This document shows, piece after piece, positions 18,402 to 26,986 of a stretch of 64,000 nucleotides of DNA. Origin of the DNA: Nocardioides pinisoli (GTDB lineage Bacteria > Actinomycetota > Actinomycetes > Propionibacteriales > Nocardioidaceae); assembly GCF_024199985.1 (NCBI RefSeq), contig NZ_JANARS010000007.1:62001-126000 (forward strand), read 5' to 3'. The first letter of the stretch is position 1, and every line of letters starts with the position of its first letter. Position numbers and translations under genes: made by a program. Below the pieces are notes generated by a model. That model ran no database searches. It was not told where the DNA came from and saw only the letters and a list, made by a program, of their open reading frames with translations.

Positions 18402-18976
18402 GGGGTGCCTCCGACACCGGGCCGCCAGGCGGGGTCGCGTCCGATGAAGCCCATCAGGCGGTCGACGACCGGCGCGTCGTCGGGCACCGGGACCGCGGGA
18501 CCGTAGTGCCCGGAGTCGCGCAGCGCCTGCTCCATCGGCCGCATCCCCTCCAGCAGGGCGGCGGCGAAGTCCTCGTCGAGACCGGGGTCCTGCCCGCCGG
18601 CGCGGGCGAGGTCCCAGGAGTGCATGAAGACGTCGGCGGTGTAGAACCGGTCGACCGCGTCGGCGAGCCGATGGGTGCCGGCGTGGGGATGGGTGAAGGT
18701 CTCGTCGCCGCGCTGCGCGAGGAGCCCCTGGACGGCCTCCGCGTGGTGACGCCACGCCGCGACCGGGTCATTGGCCACCGACGGGCCGGCCGGGAGGGTG
18801 ATCCCGCCGCCGGCCAGGAAGTGGGGGAACCACTCGACGAGGTGCCCGACGACGTCGCGCGCCGTCCACCCGTCGACCGGGCTGGGCGCGGACCAGTCGG
18901 TGGTCTGCTCCACCAGCCGGCCGAAGCCCCCGGCGACCACCGCGTGGCGGTCGCCGGGGTCGTGGGGGAGCGCCAT
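18398..18976 (-). CDS. DinB-like / TIGR03086-type metal-binding protein
   Basis: 192 residues. It has the four-helix DinB/maleylpyruvate isomerase N-terminal look: TDWSAPSPVDGWTARDVVGHLVEW with the first metal-ligand His, and FYTADVFMHSWDLARA with the later His. Family members bind a divalent metal and some use mycothiol. It overlaps both neighbours by 4 bp. Function in this operon unknown; detoxification or thiol transfer is an inference from the family. Confidence 0.82.
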   Translation of the reverse strand: MALPHDPGDRHAVVAGGFGRLVEQTTDWSAPSPVDGWTARDVVGHLVEWFPHFLAGGGITLPAGPSVANDPVAAWRHHAEAVQGLLAQRGDETFTHPHAGTHRLADAVDRFYTADVFMHSWDLARAGGQDPGLDEDFAAALLEGMRPMEQALRDSGHYGPAVPVPDDAPVVDRLMGFIGRDPAWRPGVGGTP

Positions 18977-19491
18977 CAGAGGGCACCCTCGGCGAGGAGG
19001 CGGTCGATCGCGGCGTAGCCGTCGTTGACGCCGACCTCCATGCCGCTGCGCAGCCAGGCGTCGCGGTCCTCGAAGGAGTCGCAGAGACTCACGGCGTGGA
19101 GCCGGGTGCGGCCGTCGCCGAGGTCCTCGAAGGTCACCGTCTCGAGCGAGACGCCGTCGGGCATCCCCTCCCAGGTGAAGGTCTGCACGATGCGATCCTC
19201 GCGCACGGTGTGGAAGCACCCGCGGAAGGACGTCTCGAAGTCCTCGCGCCCGTCGCTGCCGCGCGCGACGTAGCTCCAGCTGCCGCCGTCGCGGGCCTCC
19301 CAGTGGGTGACGTCGGCCCCGACGCCGTCGGGGCCGATCCACTGCGCGAAGAGCTCGGGGTCGGTGTGGGCCCGGAACAGCTGGGCCGGGGTGGCGGCGA
19401 AGTCGCGCCAGACGTGGATGGCGGGCACCGTCTCGTCGGCCTCGATGGCCGCCTCGGGGTAGCGGGTGCGGGAGTCCTGCGTGGTGGTCAT
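18976..19491 (-). CDS. SRPBCC (AHSA1/START-like) domain protein
   Basis: 171 residues with the AHSA1 pattern: FAATPAQLFRAHTDPELFAQWIGP near the N-terminus, then FHTVREDRIVQTFTWEG and the C-terminal helix YAAIDRLLAEG. These proteins form a hydrophobic ligand cavity. It is directly co-transcribed with an ArsR regulator (ATGA overlap), a recurrent pairing in Actinobacteria. The ligand is unknown. Confidence 0.88.
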   Translation of the reverse strand: MTTTQDSRTRYPEAAIEADETVPAIHVWRDFAATPAQLFRAHTDPELFAQWIGPDGVGADVTHWEARDGGSWSYVARGSDGREDFETSFRGCFHTVREDRIVQTFTWEGMPDGVSLETVTFEDLGDGRTRLHAVSLCDSFEDRDAWLRSGMEVGVNDGYAAIDRLLAEGAL

Positions 19492-19853
19492 GATGCGGTT
19501 CCTTCCGTGAGGGTGGAGGTGGTGCTGGGGTCGTCGTCCTGCATCCGCGCGAGCACTGCGTCGAGGCGCGTGAAGCGCTCCTCGGCCTGCCGGCGGTAGC
19601 GCTCGATCCACTTGGTCATGAGGTCGAACACCTCGGCTTCCAGGTGCACGGGACGTCGCTGCGCCTCCCGGGTCCGGGTCACCAGGCCGGCGTCCTCGAG
19701 CACCTTGAGGTGCTTGGAGACCGCCTGCAGGCTCACGTCGTAGGGCGCGGCCAGGTCGTTGACCGTGTGGTCGCCCTCGGTGAGGCGGGCGACCATGTCC
19801 CGACGGGTCGGGTCGGCTAGGGCGGCAAAGACTCGGGAGAGCTGGTCGGTCAC
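19488..19853 (-). CDS. ArsR-family winged-helix repressor
   Basis: 121 residues. The helix-turn-helix region is TVNDLAAPYDVSLQAVSKHLKVLEDAGLV, preceded by the typical FAALADPTRRDMV. There are no cysteines in the DNA-recognition helix, so it is probably not a metal sensor of the CxC type. The start is GTG at 19853 with GAAGAAGG 6 nt upstream. It heads a four-gene overlapping operon (SRPBCC, DinB-like, RibD-like), and two palindromes in its upstream region look like autoregulatory operators. Confidence 0.92.
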   Translation of the reverse strand: MTDQLSRVFAALADPTRRDMVARLTEGDHTVNDLAAPYDVSLQAVSKHLKVLEDAGLVTRTREAQRRPVHLEAEVFDLMTKWIERYRRQAEERFTRLDAVLARMQDDDPSTTSTLTEGTAS

Positions 19854-19864
19854 GAAGCACCTTC

Positions 19865-19882
19865 TTCAACTGATTGGTTGAA
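19865..19882. promoter_or_regulatory. Candidate ArsR operator 1
   Basis: TTCAAC-TGATTG-GTTGAA, a perfect 6-bp inverted repeat with a 6-bp spacer, 12 bp upstream of the arsR start codon. It shares the TCAAC/GTTGA core with a second site 46 bp away. Confidence 0.6.
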
Positions 19883-19911
19883 TAGAAGGTAGGCCGCGGA
19901 CCACCGCCTTG

Positions 19912-19927
19912 TCAACCATCTGGTTGA
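19912..19927. promoter_or_regulatory. Candidate ArsR operator 2
   Basis: TCAACCA-TC-TGGTTGA, a perfect 7-bp inverted repeat. Same half-site core as operator 1. Centres are 46 bp apart, between the divergent arsR and truA genes, so binding could also touch truA. Confidence 0.6.
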
Positions 19928-19967
19928 ACAAAGCCGGGCCGCGGCTCGAACCGTGGTGGTCGCGGCC

Positions 19968-19973
19968 TAGGAT
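19968..19973 (+). promoter_or_regulatory. Leaderless-type -10 box of truA
   Basis: TAGGAT ends 7 nt before the GTG start at 19981, the spacing expected when transcription begins at the start codon itself. No Shine-Dalgarno is present. Confidence 0.5.
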
Positions 19974-19980
19974 CGCTCTC

Positions 19981-20817
19981 GTGCGCCTCCGGATCGACTG
20001 TGCCTACGACGGCACCGAGTTCTCCGGCTGGGCCGCCCAGCCGGGACGTCGTACGGTCCAGGGCACGCTCGAGGCCGCGCTGGCCACCGCCCTGCGTGTG
20101 CCGGAGGTGCGGGTGGCCGTGGCCGGTCGCACCGACGCCGGCGTGCACGCGCGTGGACAGGTGGCGCACGTCGACGTCGACCGCGACCTGGTGATCGCCG
20201 CGGCGGGACGATCCGCCGCCCCGCCGCTGGAGGCGCTCGCGCGGCGCGTCGACGGGATCCTGCCGCCCGACCTGCGCGTACGACGGGTGGTGGAGGCCCC
20301 GGAGGGGTTCGACGCCCGGTTCTCCGCGACCTGGCGGCGCTACGCCTACCGCATCGCCGACGCGCCGGAGCTGGCCGACCCGCTGGTCCGTGGTCACGTG
20401 CTGACCTGGGGTCGTCGCCTCGACCTGGACGCGATGAACGAGGCGTCGACGCCGCTGGTCGGTCTCCGCGACTTCGCGTCCTTCTGCAAGCAGCGGGAGG
20501 GGGCGACCACCGTCCGCACCCTGCTCGACCTCGACTGGCGGCGCGACGACGCCGGCCTGGTGGTCGGCACCGTCCGCGCCGACGCCTTCTGCCACAACAT
20601 GGTGCGTGCGCTGGTCGGCTGCCTCATCGCGGTCGGGGAGGGGCGGCGGCCCACCGGCTGGCCGGCCGAGGTGCTGGCCGGTCGGCGGCGCGACCAGGGC
20701 GTGCGCGTGGTGCACGCCCACGGCCTCACGCTGGAGGAGGTCGGCTACCCCGACGACGACGAGCTGGCCGCCCAGGCCGAGCGAGCCCGAGCCCGACGAG
20801 AGGCGATCGATGCCTGA
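19981..20817 (+). CDS. truA: tRNA pseudouridine(38-40) synthase TruA
   Basis: 278 residues. It modifies U38-U40 in tRNA anticodon arms. The catalytic Asp lies in [19 protein letters not shown], and [16 protein letters not shown] and [19 protein letters not shown] are family signatures. The GTG at 19981 gives the conserved start [18 protein letters not shown]; the ATG at 19909 would add 24 non-conserved residues. In many Actinobacteria truA directly follows rplQ; here 3.2 kb of leftward genes separate them. It overlaps the next gene by 8 bp. Confidence 0.97.
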   Translation: MRLRIDCAYDGTEFSGWAAQPGRRTVQGTLEAALATALRVPEVRVAVAGRTDAGVHARGQVAHVDVDRDLVIAAAGRSAAPPLEALARRVDGILPPDLRVRRVVEAPEGFDARFSATWRRYAYRIADAPELADPLVRGHVLTWGRRLDLDAMNEASTPLVGLRDFASFCKQREGATTVRTLLDLDWRRDDAGLVVGTVRADAFCHNMVRALVGCLIAVGEGRRPTGWPAEVLAGRRRDQGVRVVHAHGLTLEEVGYPDDDELAAQAERARARREAIDA

Positions 20818-21418
20818 GCACTACTTCTCCGCCGACCCCGCGGTGCCCTTCGAGCGGGAGAGCTTCACCGCAGACCTGTGGGGGCACCAGCTGACCTTCG
20901 ACACCGGGTCGGGGGTCTTCAGCCGCGGTCACCTCGACCACGCCACGGCGGTGCTCTTCAAGGAGCTCGAGCCGCCGGTGCAGGGCCAGTTCCTCGACCT
21001 CGGCTGCGGCTACGGCGTGATCGGGCTGGCGATCGCGAAGGCCGTCCCCCTGGCCAACGTGACCGGCGTCGACGTCAACGAGCGCGCCCTGCTGCTGGCC
21101 AACGACAACGCGCGCGCCGCCGGCCTCGACTCCCGCTTCGTCGCCTGCCTGCCCGAGCAGGTGCCGGGCAACCAGGTCTTCGACGAGATCTGGTCCAACC
21201 CGCCCATCCGCATCGGCAAGGAGGCGCTGCACGAGCTGCTGCTGACCTGGCTGCCGCGGCTCGCTCCCGGTGGGCGGATGGTCATGGTCGTGGGCAAGAA
21301 CCTCGGTGCCGACTCGCTGCAGCGGTGGTTGACCGAGCAGGGCTGGCCGACCGAGCGCCTGGCGAGCAGCAAGGGTTTCCGCGTCCTGGAGACCAGGCGG
21401 GCCGAGGCGCCGGCCTAG
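20810..21418 (+). CDS. RsmC-like class I SAM methyltransferase
   Basis: 202 residues. SAM motif I is [16 protein letters not shown] and the substrate motif is WSNPPIRIG (NPPI type), which is typical of RsmC/RlmG-like guanine-N2 rRNA methyltransferases. The protein matches the single-domain C-terminal half of E. coli RsmC, as usual in Gram-positives. It begins inside the end of truA, so the pair is one RNA-modification operon. Its stop shares the palindrome CTAG with the stop of the convergent gene. Confidence 0.88.
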   Translation: MPEHYFSADPAVPFERESFTADLWGHQLTFDTGSGVFSRGHLDHATAVLFKELEPPVQGQFLDLGCGYGVIGLAIAKAVPLANVTGVDVNERALLLANDNARAAGLDSRFVACLPEQVPGNQVFDEIWSNPPIRIGKEALHELLLTWLPRLAPGGRMVMVVGKNLGADSLQRWLTEQGWPTERLASSKGFRVLETRRAEAPA

Positions 21419-22347
21419 GGCCGGCCGTCGAGGAACATCCGCAGCCGGGTGTGGGTCTGGCCGGGGTCGTGCGGGAGGTGGCCGTTGACCGCGCGGCAGA
21501 CCCAGCCCAGGCGCATCGCCAGCCGGGCCGCCTCGCGCAGGTCGCCGGCGTACCGCTCCTCGTAGGGGCGGAGGTACGCCGCCAGGTGCGGCTCGAGGTC
21601 CTCGGACCCCTCCTCGTCGTCGACACCCCACGCCACCACGCCCTCGAGCGTGACCGCGAGGGTGAAGAAGGGGTGGGAGACGCAGGCGTCGCCCCAGTCG
21701 AGCACCTGGTGCACGCCGCTGCCGAGGAAGACCTGCCCGTCGTGGAGGTCGTCGTGCTGGACGGTCTCGCGGATGCCGTACGACGCCAGCCGGGCGCAGA
21801 GGTCGTCGATCGCGCCGGCGTCCGGGAGGCGCGGGTCGGCGTCGTCGAGCTGCGCGAGGAGGTCGGCGTAGGCGGCGGGCAGCGTGGGAAGTCGCCGGTC
21901 GGGCAGCCCGGCGGCCAGGAGCGCGTCGACCTCGTCCTCGCACGCGAGCTGGATCCGGGCGTACGCCTCCAGCACGTCGTGCCACCGCTCGAGGCTGCGC
22001 TCGCGGGGGATGACGTCGCGCAGGCGTGGCCCGGCGTCCGCGAGCAGCAGCCAGCCGGTGCGCGGGTCGCCGGCCAGCGGCATCGGCACCCGTCCGGCGG
22101 ACAGCGGCGCGATGAGTGCCGTCACGGCGGCCTCGTGGCGCATCGTGTCGTCGTTGGCCTTGAACCAGACCGGCCCGTCGTCGGTCGGCACCCGCATCAC
22201 GGTCGACCAGTCCGTGACGTGCGGCTGCTCGACCGCTCCGGCGACCGAGCGGCCGCGCTCGGCGAGCCGGGCGGCGATCCACGCGTGCGCGGCGTCGAGG
22301 AAGCCGGGGTCGCGCCACCGGTCGCTGAGCTCCGTCGTGGTGGCCAT
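21415..22347 (-). CDS. Aminoglycoside phosphotransferase-like kinase (APH/choline kinase fold)
   Basis: 310 residues. Kinase motifs are VQHDDLHDGQVFL (catalytic loop with the HxD aspartate; a Gln sits where Asn is usual) and VLDWGDACVSHPF (metal-binding DxD loop). The N-terminal WSTVMRVPTDDGPVWFKAN holds the ATP lysine region. Substrate unknown; such orphan APH proteins are common and need not give antibiotic resistance. ATG 22347 is used; an ATG at 22356 is equally readable. A TTGGAT box 7 nt upstream may act as a leaderless -10. Confidence 0.83.
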   Translation of the reverse strand: MATTTELSDRWRDPGFLDAAHAWIAARLAERGRSVAGAVEQPHVTDWSTVMRVPTDDGPVWFKANDDTMRHEAAVTALIAPLSAGRVPMPLAGDPRTGWLLLADAGPRLRDVIPRERSLERWHDVLEAYARIQLACEDEVDALLAAGLPDRRLPTLPAAYADLLAQLDDADPRLPDAGAIDDLCARLASYGIRETVQHDDLHDGQVFLGSGVHQVLDWGDACVSHPFFTLAVTLEGVVAWGVDDEEGSEDLEPHLAAYLRPYEERYAGDLREAARLAMRLGWVCRAVNGHLPHDPGQTHTRLRMFLDGRP

Positions 22348-22394
22348 GGCGCGCATCCAACCCCGCGCCGGGCGGGACCGGCAACGGGATTTCG

Positions 22395-23144
22395 TCAGGC
22401 CGGCCGCGTGCCGACCAGGACGCCGATCTTGTCGATGCGGTGCTCCGGGTTGTCGAACTCGTCGGACCAGTAGTTGCCGTTGGCGTGGTCCTCGAGCGTC
22501 GCGCAGGTGGAGAGGGTGATCATCGGCTGGGTGGCCTCCCGTCCCGGACGTCCGGGCACCTCGGCGCGCTGCGCCCGGAGGGAGGCCGGCTCGCGGAACG
22601 AGGTCCACCGCGTGCGTCGTACCTCGTAGACGAACACGGTGTCGCCGGAGCGGACGAGGATCCGGTCACCGCGGCCCAGTGAGGGCGAGTAGCGCAGGGG
22701 AGCGGTCCCGGTCAGCCGGTGGCCGGTGACGATGAAGTTGCCGACCTCGCCGGGGCCCGCGCCACCGCTCGGTCCACGCGGCGAGGCCATCTCGCCGGCG
22801 TTCTGCAGCGCCGTGCCCGGAGCGTCGTCGGGCGACCCGCGGTAGCGCACGACGGGGAAGTCGCGCAGGCCGATCGCGGGCACCGTCACGAACGAGCGAC
22901 GCGGCTCGGGGACCGCCTCAGCGGGCTCCTCGGTGGGCTGTTCGGTCGGCTGTTCGGTGGGCTGCTCGGTCGGCGACGACGTGGGGCTGGGCGGGCTCGT
23001 GGGCGTCCCGGCGGGGGCGCTCGTCGTACGACGCTCGCGGGGCGTGTCCGCCGAGGCGTCGCCCGGCCGCGGGGTGCCCTCGCCCGAGCAGCCCGACACC
23101 ACCGCGACGACGGCCGCGGCGAGGAGGGCGACGGTTCTTCCCAC
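22395..23144 (-). CDS. Class E sortase-like transpeptidase with a lipobox
   Basis: 249 residues. The sortase fold is shown by the catalytic His in FIVTGHRLTG (H142), Cys in ITLSTCATL (C214) and a downstream Arg (EHRIDKIGV). The N-terminus has a hydrophobic run ending in VVSGC (C19), a good lipobox, followed by a Ser/Thr/Pro linker with TEQP repeats. Class E sortases in Actinobacteria usually use a membrane helix and cleave LAxTG-type signals. A lipid anchor would put this one on the outer face of the membrane. TACGGT lies 6 nt before the GTG start. Confidence 0.85.
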   Translation of the reverse strand: MGRTVALLAAAVVAVVSGCSGEGTPRPGDASADTPRERRTTSAPAGTPTSPPSPTSSPTEQPTEQPTEQPTEEPAEAVPEPRRSFVTVPAIGLRDFPVVRYRGSPDDAPGTALQNAGEMASPRGPSGGAGPGEVGNFIVTGHRLTGTAPLRYSPSLGRGDRILVRSGDTVFVYEVRRTRWTSFREPASLRAQRAEVPGRPGREATQPMITLSTCATLEDHANGNYWSDEFDNPEHRIDKIGVLVGTRPA

Positions 23145-23174
23145 CGCTCCACCGTACGCAGCAGGTGGTCGGCC

Positions 23175-24440
23175 TCATCCCAGCCGGACCGGCAGTGCCT
23201 CGACCCCGTGGACGATGGCCAGCTCGGTGAACCGCAGCTCGTCGGGGTCGCAGGCGAGCGCGAGGTCGGGGAAGCGACGGGCCAGCGCGACGAGGGCGGT
23301 GCGCAGCTCCATCCGGGCCAGCTCGGCGCCCACGCACCGGTGCAGCCCGTGGCCGAAGGCGAGGGTGCCGGCGGACCTGGCGGAGGTGGGGTCGAACATC
23401 TCGGGGTCGACGCGGTGGGACGGGTCGCGCTCGGCGCCGGTCAGCGAGACGAGGACGATGTCGCCCGGCTCGACGACCTGGTCGCCGACCGCGACCGCGT
23501 GGCGCGCGATCCGGGGGAACGCCATCTGGACCGGGCACACGAAGCGCAGGAGCTCCTCGACCACCCGGTCGACGTCCGCGGCCTCGCCGCGACGCAGCGC
23601 GTCCCAGGACTCCGGGTGCTGGAGCAGGACCCAGGTGCCGAGCGAGAGCATGCTGGCGCTGGTCTCGTAGCCGCCGAGGAAGACGCCGTCGGCGAGGCCG
23701 CCCAGCTCGACGTCGTCGAAGTCGTCGCCGTGGTCGGCGACCAGCCGGGCCACCAGTCCGTCGGGCAGGTGCGGGCTGCGGCGTTCGGACGCGACGAGGT
23801 CGATGAGGAACTGCCGGGTGCCGGTGGCAGTGTCGAAGATGCCGCCGCCCGCGTCGCGCAGGTCGAACCGGGCGGCACCGTGGCGCCGGAACGCGTCCCG
23901 GTCGACCTCGGGCATGCCGAGCAGGTCGCAGATGACCCCGAAGGGGACCTGGAAGCCGAACCGCTCGACGAGGTCGACCACCGGCCCGTGGGCGGCCATG
24001 TCGTCGAGCGCGGCCTCGACGACGCGGTCGATGTCGGGCTGGAGGGCCGCCAGCCGGCGGCGGGTGAACCACGGCGTGAGCACGCCACGCAGGCGTCCGT
24101 GGTCGGGCTGGTCGGTCATCCCGAGCCCGCCGATGCGCTCGGCCGGTGACCGGTCCTGGCGGCCGATGATGTCGCGCACGTCGTTGGCGAAGGCGTCGGC
24201 GTCGGCCAGCACGGCGCGAGCGGCGTCGTAGCCCGTGACCAGCCAGATCCGGGTGCCCAGCAGGCTCGCGAAGCGCACCACCTCGCCGGCCTCGCGCGTC
24301 GTCGCCAGTCGTGCGACCGGGTGGATCCCGTCGCGCTGCAGCGGGAACCGGATGCTCGACGGCACCCGGCGCACGTAGGGCACCCGCCGAGCGGTCGTCA
24401 GCGCGAGCCGGAAGGCGGTGCCGCGCAGCGAGGAGGTCAT
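23175..24440 (-). CDS. Cytochrome P450
   Basis: 421 residues, normal bacterial length. The heme-binding loop is LAFGHGLHRCVGAELARME with the axial Cys at 369. The I-helix oxygen motif is LGGYETSASM (G-G-x-E-T-S) and the K-helix ExxR region is EELLRF. N-terminal basic sequence replaces any membrane anchor, so it is soluble. Divergent from an aldo/keto reductase with 99 bp between. No ferredoxin gene is adjacent, so the redox partner and substrate are unknown. Confidence 0.95.
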   Translation of the reverse strand: MTSSLRGTAFRLALTTARRVPYVRRVPSSIRFPLQRDGIHPVARLATTREAGEVVRFASLLGTRIWLVTGYDAARAVLADADAFANDVRDIIGRQDRSPAERIGGLGMTDQPDHGRLRGVLTPWFTRRRLAALQPDIDRVVEAALDDMAAHGPVVDLVERFGFQVPFGVICDLLGMPEVDRDAFRRHGAARFDLRDAGGGIFDTATGTRQFLIDLVASERRSPHLPDGLVARLVADHGDDFDDVELGGLADGVFLGGYETSASMLSLGTWVLLQHPESWDALRRGEAADVDRVVEELLRFVCPVQMAFPRIARHAVAVGDQVVEPGDIVLVSLTGAERDPSHRVDPEMFDPTSARSAGTLAFGHGLHRCVGAELARMELRTALVALARRFPDLALACDPDELRFTELAIVHGVEALPVRLG

Positions 24441-24539
24441 GCGTCCAGTAGACGCGCGCGCCCCCCTTTGGGGCCATCCGGTATCACCCCGGTCCAGCCC
24501 GGGCGTGGCCCCGACACCCGACCGGGCAGGATGTGCGGC

Positions 24540-25574
24540 ATGGCCTACGACGCAGCGCCCGACAGGTACGACGACACGACCGGGATGCCCTACCGCAGGA
24601 CCGGTCGCAGCGGCCTCCGGCTGCCGGCGCTCTCCCTGGGGTTGTGGCAGAACTTCGGCACCGACCGTCCCGAGGAGACGCAGCGGGCGATCCTGAGGCG
24701 CGCGTTCGACCGCGGTGTCACGCACTTCGACCTCGCCAACAACTACGGCCCGCCCTACGGCCGCGCGGAGGAGAACTTCGGCCGCTACCTCGCCGACGAC
24801 TTCAAGCCCTACCGCGACGAGCTGGTGATCTCCACCAAGGCGGGCTACGACATGTGGCCGGGCCCCTACGGACAGGGCGGTGGGTCGCGGAAGTACGTCC
24901 TGGCCTCGCTCGACCAGTCGCTGGCGCGGATGGGCCTCGACTACGTCGACATCTTCTACAGCCACCGCTTCGACGCCGAGACGCCGGTCGAGGAGACGAT
25001 GATGGCGCTGGACACCGCGGTGCGGTCGGGGCGGGCGCTCTACGCCGGCATCTCGTCGTACTCCCCGGAGCGGACGCGGGAGGCGGCCACCATCGCGCGC
25101 GAGCTCGGCACGCCGCTGCTGATCCACCAGCCGTCCTACTCGATGCTCAACCGCTGGATCGAGGGCGGGCTGCTCGACGAGCTGGAGGAGCAGGGGATGG
25201 GCTGCATCGTGTTCACGGCGCTCGCCCAGGGCCTGCTCACCGACCGCTACCTCGACGGCGTCCCGGAGGACTCCCGCGCCGCCCGCGACGGCTCGACGAT
25301 CACCGGCCTCGACGACGAGACGCTCCAGCGGGTGCGGTCGCTCAACGCGATCGCCGAGGGACGTGGCCAGAAGCTCGCCCAGCTGGCGCTCCAGTGGGTG
25401 CTCCGCGACGACCGCGTGACGAGCGCGGTGATCGGCGCCTCGAGCGTGGAGCAGCTCGACACCAACCTCGACGCGCTCGCCGCGCCGCCGCTCACCGAGG
25501 CCGAGCTGGCCGAGATCGACCGCTTCGCCGTCGACTCGGGGGTCAACCTCTGGGCGAAGCAGACCGAGGAATGA
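24540..25574 (+). CDS. Aldo/keto reductase, YghZ/glyceraldehyde-3-phosphate reductase type
   Basis: 344 residues. The catalytic tetrad is readable: Asp and Tyr in HFDLANNYGPPYGRAEENFG, Lys in ISTKAGYDMWPGPYG and His in FYSHRFD. The segment GPPYGRAEENFG and the long loop after STKAGYDMWPG match the YghZ (Kv-beta-like) subgroup, which reduces aldehydes including L-glyceraldehyde 3-phosphate with NADPH. CAGGAT lies 7 nt before the ATG used here; an ATG at 24531 is an alternative. The stop overlaps the next gene by ATGA. Confidence 0.92.
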   Translation: MAYDAAPDRYDDTTGMPYRRTGRSGLRLPALSLGLWQNFGTDRPEETQRAILRRAFDRGVTHFDLANNYGPPYGRAEENFGRYLADDFKPYRDELVISTKAGYDMWPGPYGQGGGSRKYVLASLDQSLARMGLDYVDIFYSHRFDAETPVEETMMALDTAVRSGRALYAGISSYSPERTREAATIARELGTPLLIHQPSYSMLNRWIEGGLLDELEEQGMGCIVFTALAQGLLTDRYLDGVPEDSRAARDGSTITGLDDETLQRVRSLNAIAEGRGQKLAQLALQWVLRDDRVTSAVIGASSVEQLDTNLDALAAPPLTEAELAEIDRFAVDSGVNLWAKQTEE

Positions 25575-26944
25575 CGAGCCCGCGACGGGTCGTCGTGGTG
25601 GGCGCGGACGCCGCCGGCATGTCGGCGGCTCACCAGGCGCTGCGCACCGCCGCTCGACGCGGCGAGGCCCTCGCGATCACCGCCCTGGAGTCGAGCGACC
25701 ACACGTCCTACAGCGCGTGCGGCATCCCCTACTGGATGGCCGGCGACGTCGGCAGCGGCGACGACCTCGTCGCCCGCACCGCAGACCAGCACCGCGACGC
25801 CGGGATCGACCTGCGCCTGGGCACGACGGTGGTCGCGGCCGACCTGGCGGGGCGGACGGTGACGACGTCCGCGGGGGAGGTGCTGGGCTACGACGACCTC
25901 GTGGTCGCGACCGGCGCCCCGGCGGTGGTGCCCGACTGGGCGCTGCGCGCGGACGGGACGTCGTACGACGGCGTGGGCGTGGTCAAGACGCTCGACGACG
26001 GTGCCGCCTGGGTGCGCAGCTTCACGCGCGTCGGCCCCGGCGCGCACGTGGTCGTCGTGGGCGCGGGCTACATCGGCGTCGAGGTCGCCGAGGCGGCGCT
26101 GGAGCAGGGCTTCGGCGTCACCGTCCTGACCCGCACGCGCGGCATGGGCATGCTCGAGGACGAGATGTCCGACCTGGTCAACACCGGCCTCGTCGACGCC
26201 GGGGTGGAGCTGGTGCTCGGCGCCGAGGTGACCGGCCTCGAGCTCGACGGCGACCGGGTGACCGGGGTGCACTGGGAGGGCGGCTCGCGGGAGGCGGACC
26301 TCGTCGTGGTGGCGGTCGGCGTGCGCCCGGCGACGGACTTCCTCGCCGGGAGCGGTCTCGAGATGGCCGACAACGGGGCGTTGCGGCCCGACCCCCACGG
26401 TCGGGTGGCCGACCACGTCTGGGCGGCGGGGGACTGCTGCGAGGTGCGGCGGCGGATCGACGACCAGTGGGTCTTCCGGCCGCTCGGCACCCACGCCGCC
26501 AAGCACGGCCGCGCGCTCGGCGACAGCCTGGGGGGCGGCGACCTGTCGTTCGACGGGATGGTCGACACGTCCATCACCCGCTTCTCCGCGTGCGGCGTCC
26601 ACCTCGAGATCGCCCGCACCGGGTTGTCCCGTGCCGACGCGGAGACTGCCGGGTTCGACCCGGTCGCGCTGGTCACCGAGGGCACGACCGCCGCCGGCTA
26701 CATGCCCGAGGCGGAGCCGATCGCGATCTGGGTGATGGCCGACCGCACCACCCGGCGGTTGCTCGGCGTGCAGGTGGTGGGCGGGCACGGCGCCGGCAAG
26801 CGCATCGACACCGCGGCCGCCGTGCTGTGGGCCGAGGGCTCGGTCGACGACCTGGCCTGGATGGACCTGTCCTACGCGCCGCCCTTCTCGACCACCTGGG
26901 AGGTCCTGCAGATCGCCGCGCGGCGGGTGGCCGAGCGGCTCTGA
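25571..26944 (+). CDS. FAD/NAD(P)-dependent disulfide reductase-like (CoA-disulfide reductase/Nox family)
   Basis: 457 residues. It has an N-terminal FAD motif (VVVVGADAAGMSAA), the single redox Cys at 50 in SYSACGIPYW typical of CoA-disulfide reductases and NADH oxidases, a second Rossmann motif VVVVGAGYIGVEVAEAA, the FAD-contact motif VWAAGDCCE, and the C-terminal dimerisation domain (LGVQVVGGHGAGKRIDT). It probably acts on a low-molecular-weight disulfide, persulfide or O2. Translationally coupled to the aldo/keto reductase. Confidence 0.88.
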   Translation: MTSPRRVVVVGADAAGMSAAHQALRTAARRGEALAITALESSDHTSYSACGIPYWMAGDVGSGDDLVARTADQHRDAGIDLRLGTTVVAADLAGRTVTTSAGEVLGYDDLVVATGAPAVVPDWALRADGTSYDGVGVVKTLDDGAAWVRSFTRVGPGAHVVVVGAGYIGVEVAEAALEQGFGVTVLTRTRGMGMLEDEMSDLVNTGLVDAGVELVLGAEVTGLELDGDRVTGVHWEGGSREADLVVVAVGVRPATDFLAGSGLEMADNGALRPDPHGRVADHVWAAGDCCEVRRRIDDQWVFRPLGTHAAKHGRALGDSLGGGDLSFDGMVDTSITRFSACGVHLEIARTGLSRADAETAGFDPVALVTEGTTAAGYMPEAEPIAIWVMADRTTRRLLGVQVVGGHGAGKRIDTAAAVLWAEGSVDDLAWMDLSYAPPFSTTWEVLQIAARRVAERL

Positions 26945-26986
26945 AAACCCCGGGCGCCGCCGGACCGGCTCGGTCAGGATGGCGCC

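Noticed and set aside
21415-22347. Aminoglycoside resistance gene
   Set aside because: Only the general APH fold is supported; orphan members of this family usually have other substrates.
23175-26944. P450 with the adjacent flavoprotein as its redox partner
   Set aside because: The flavoprotein has the CGIPYW redox-Cys layout of CoA-disulfide reductases, not a ferredoxin reductase, and it belongs to a divergent operon.
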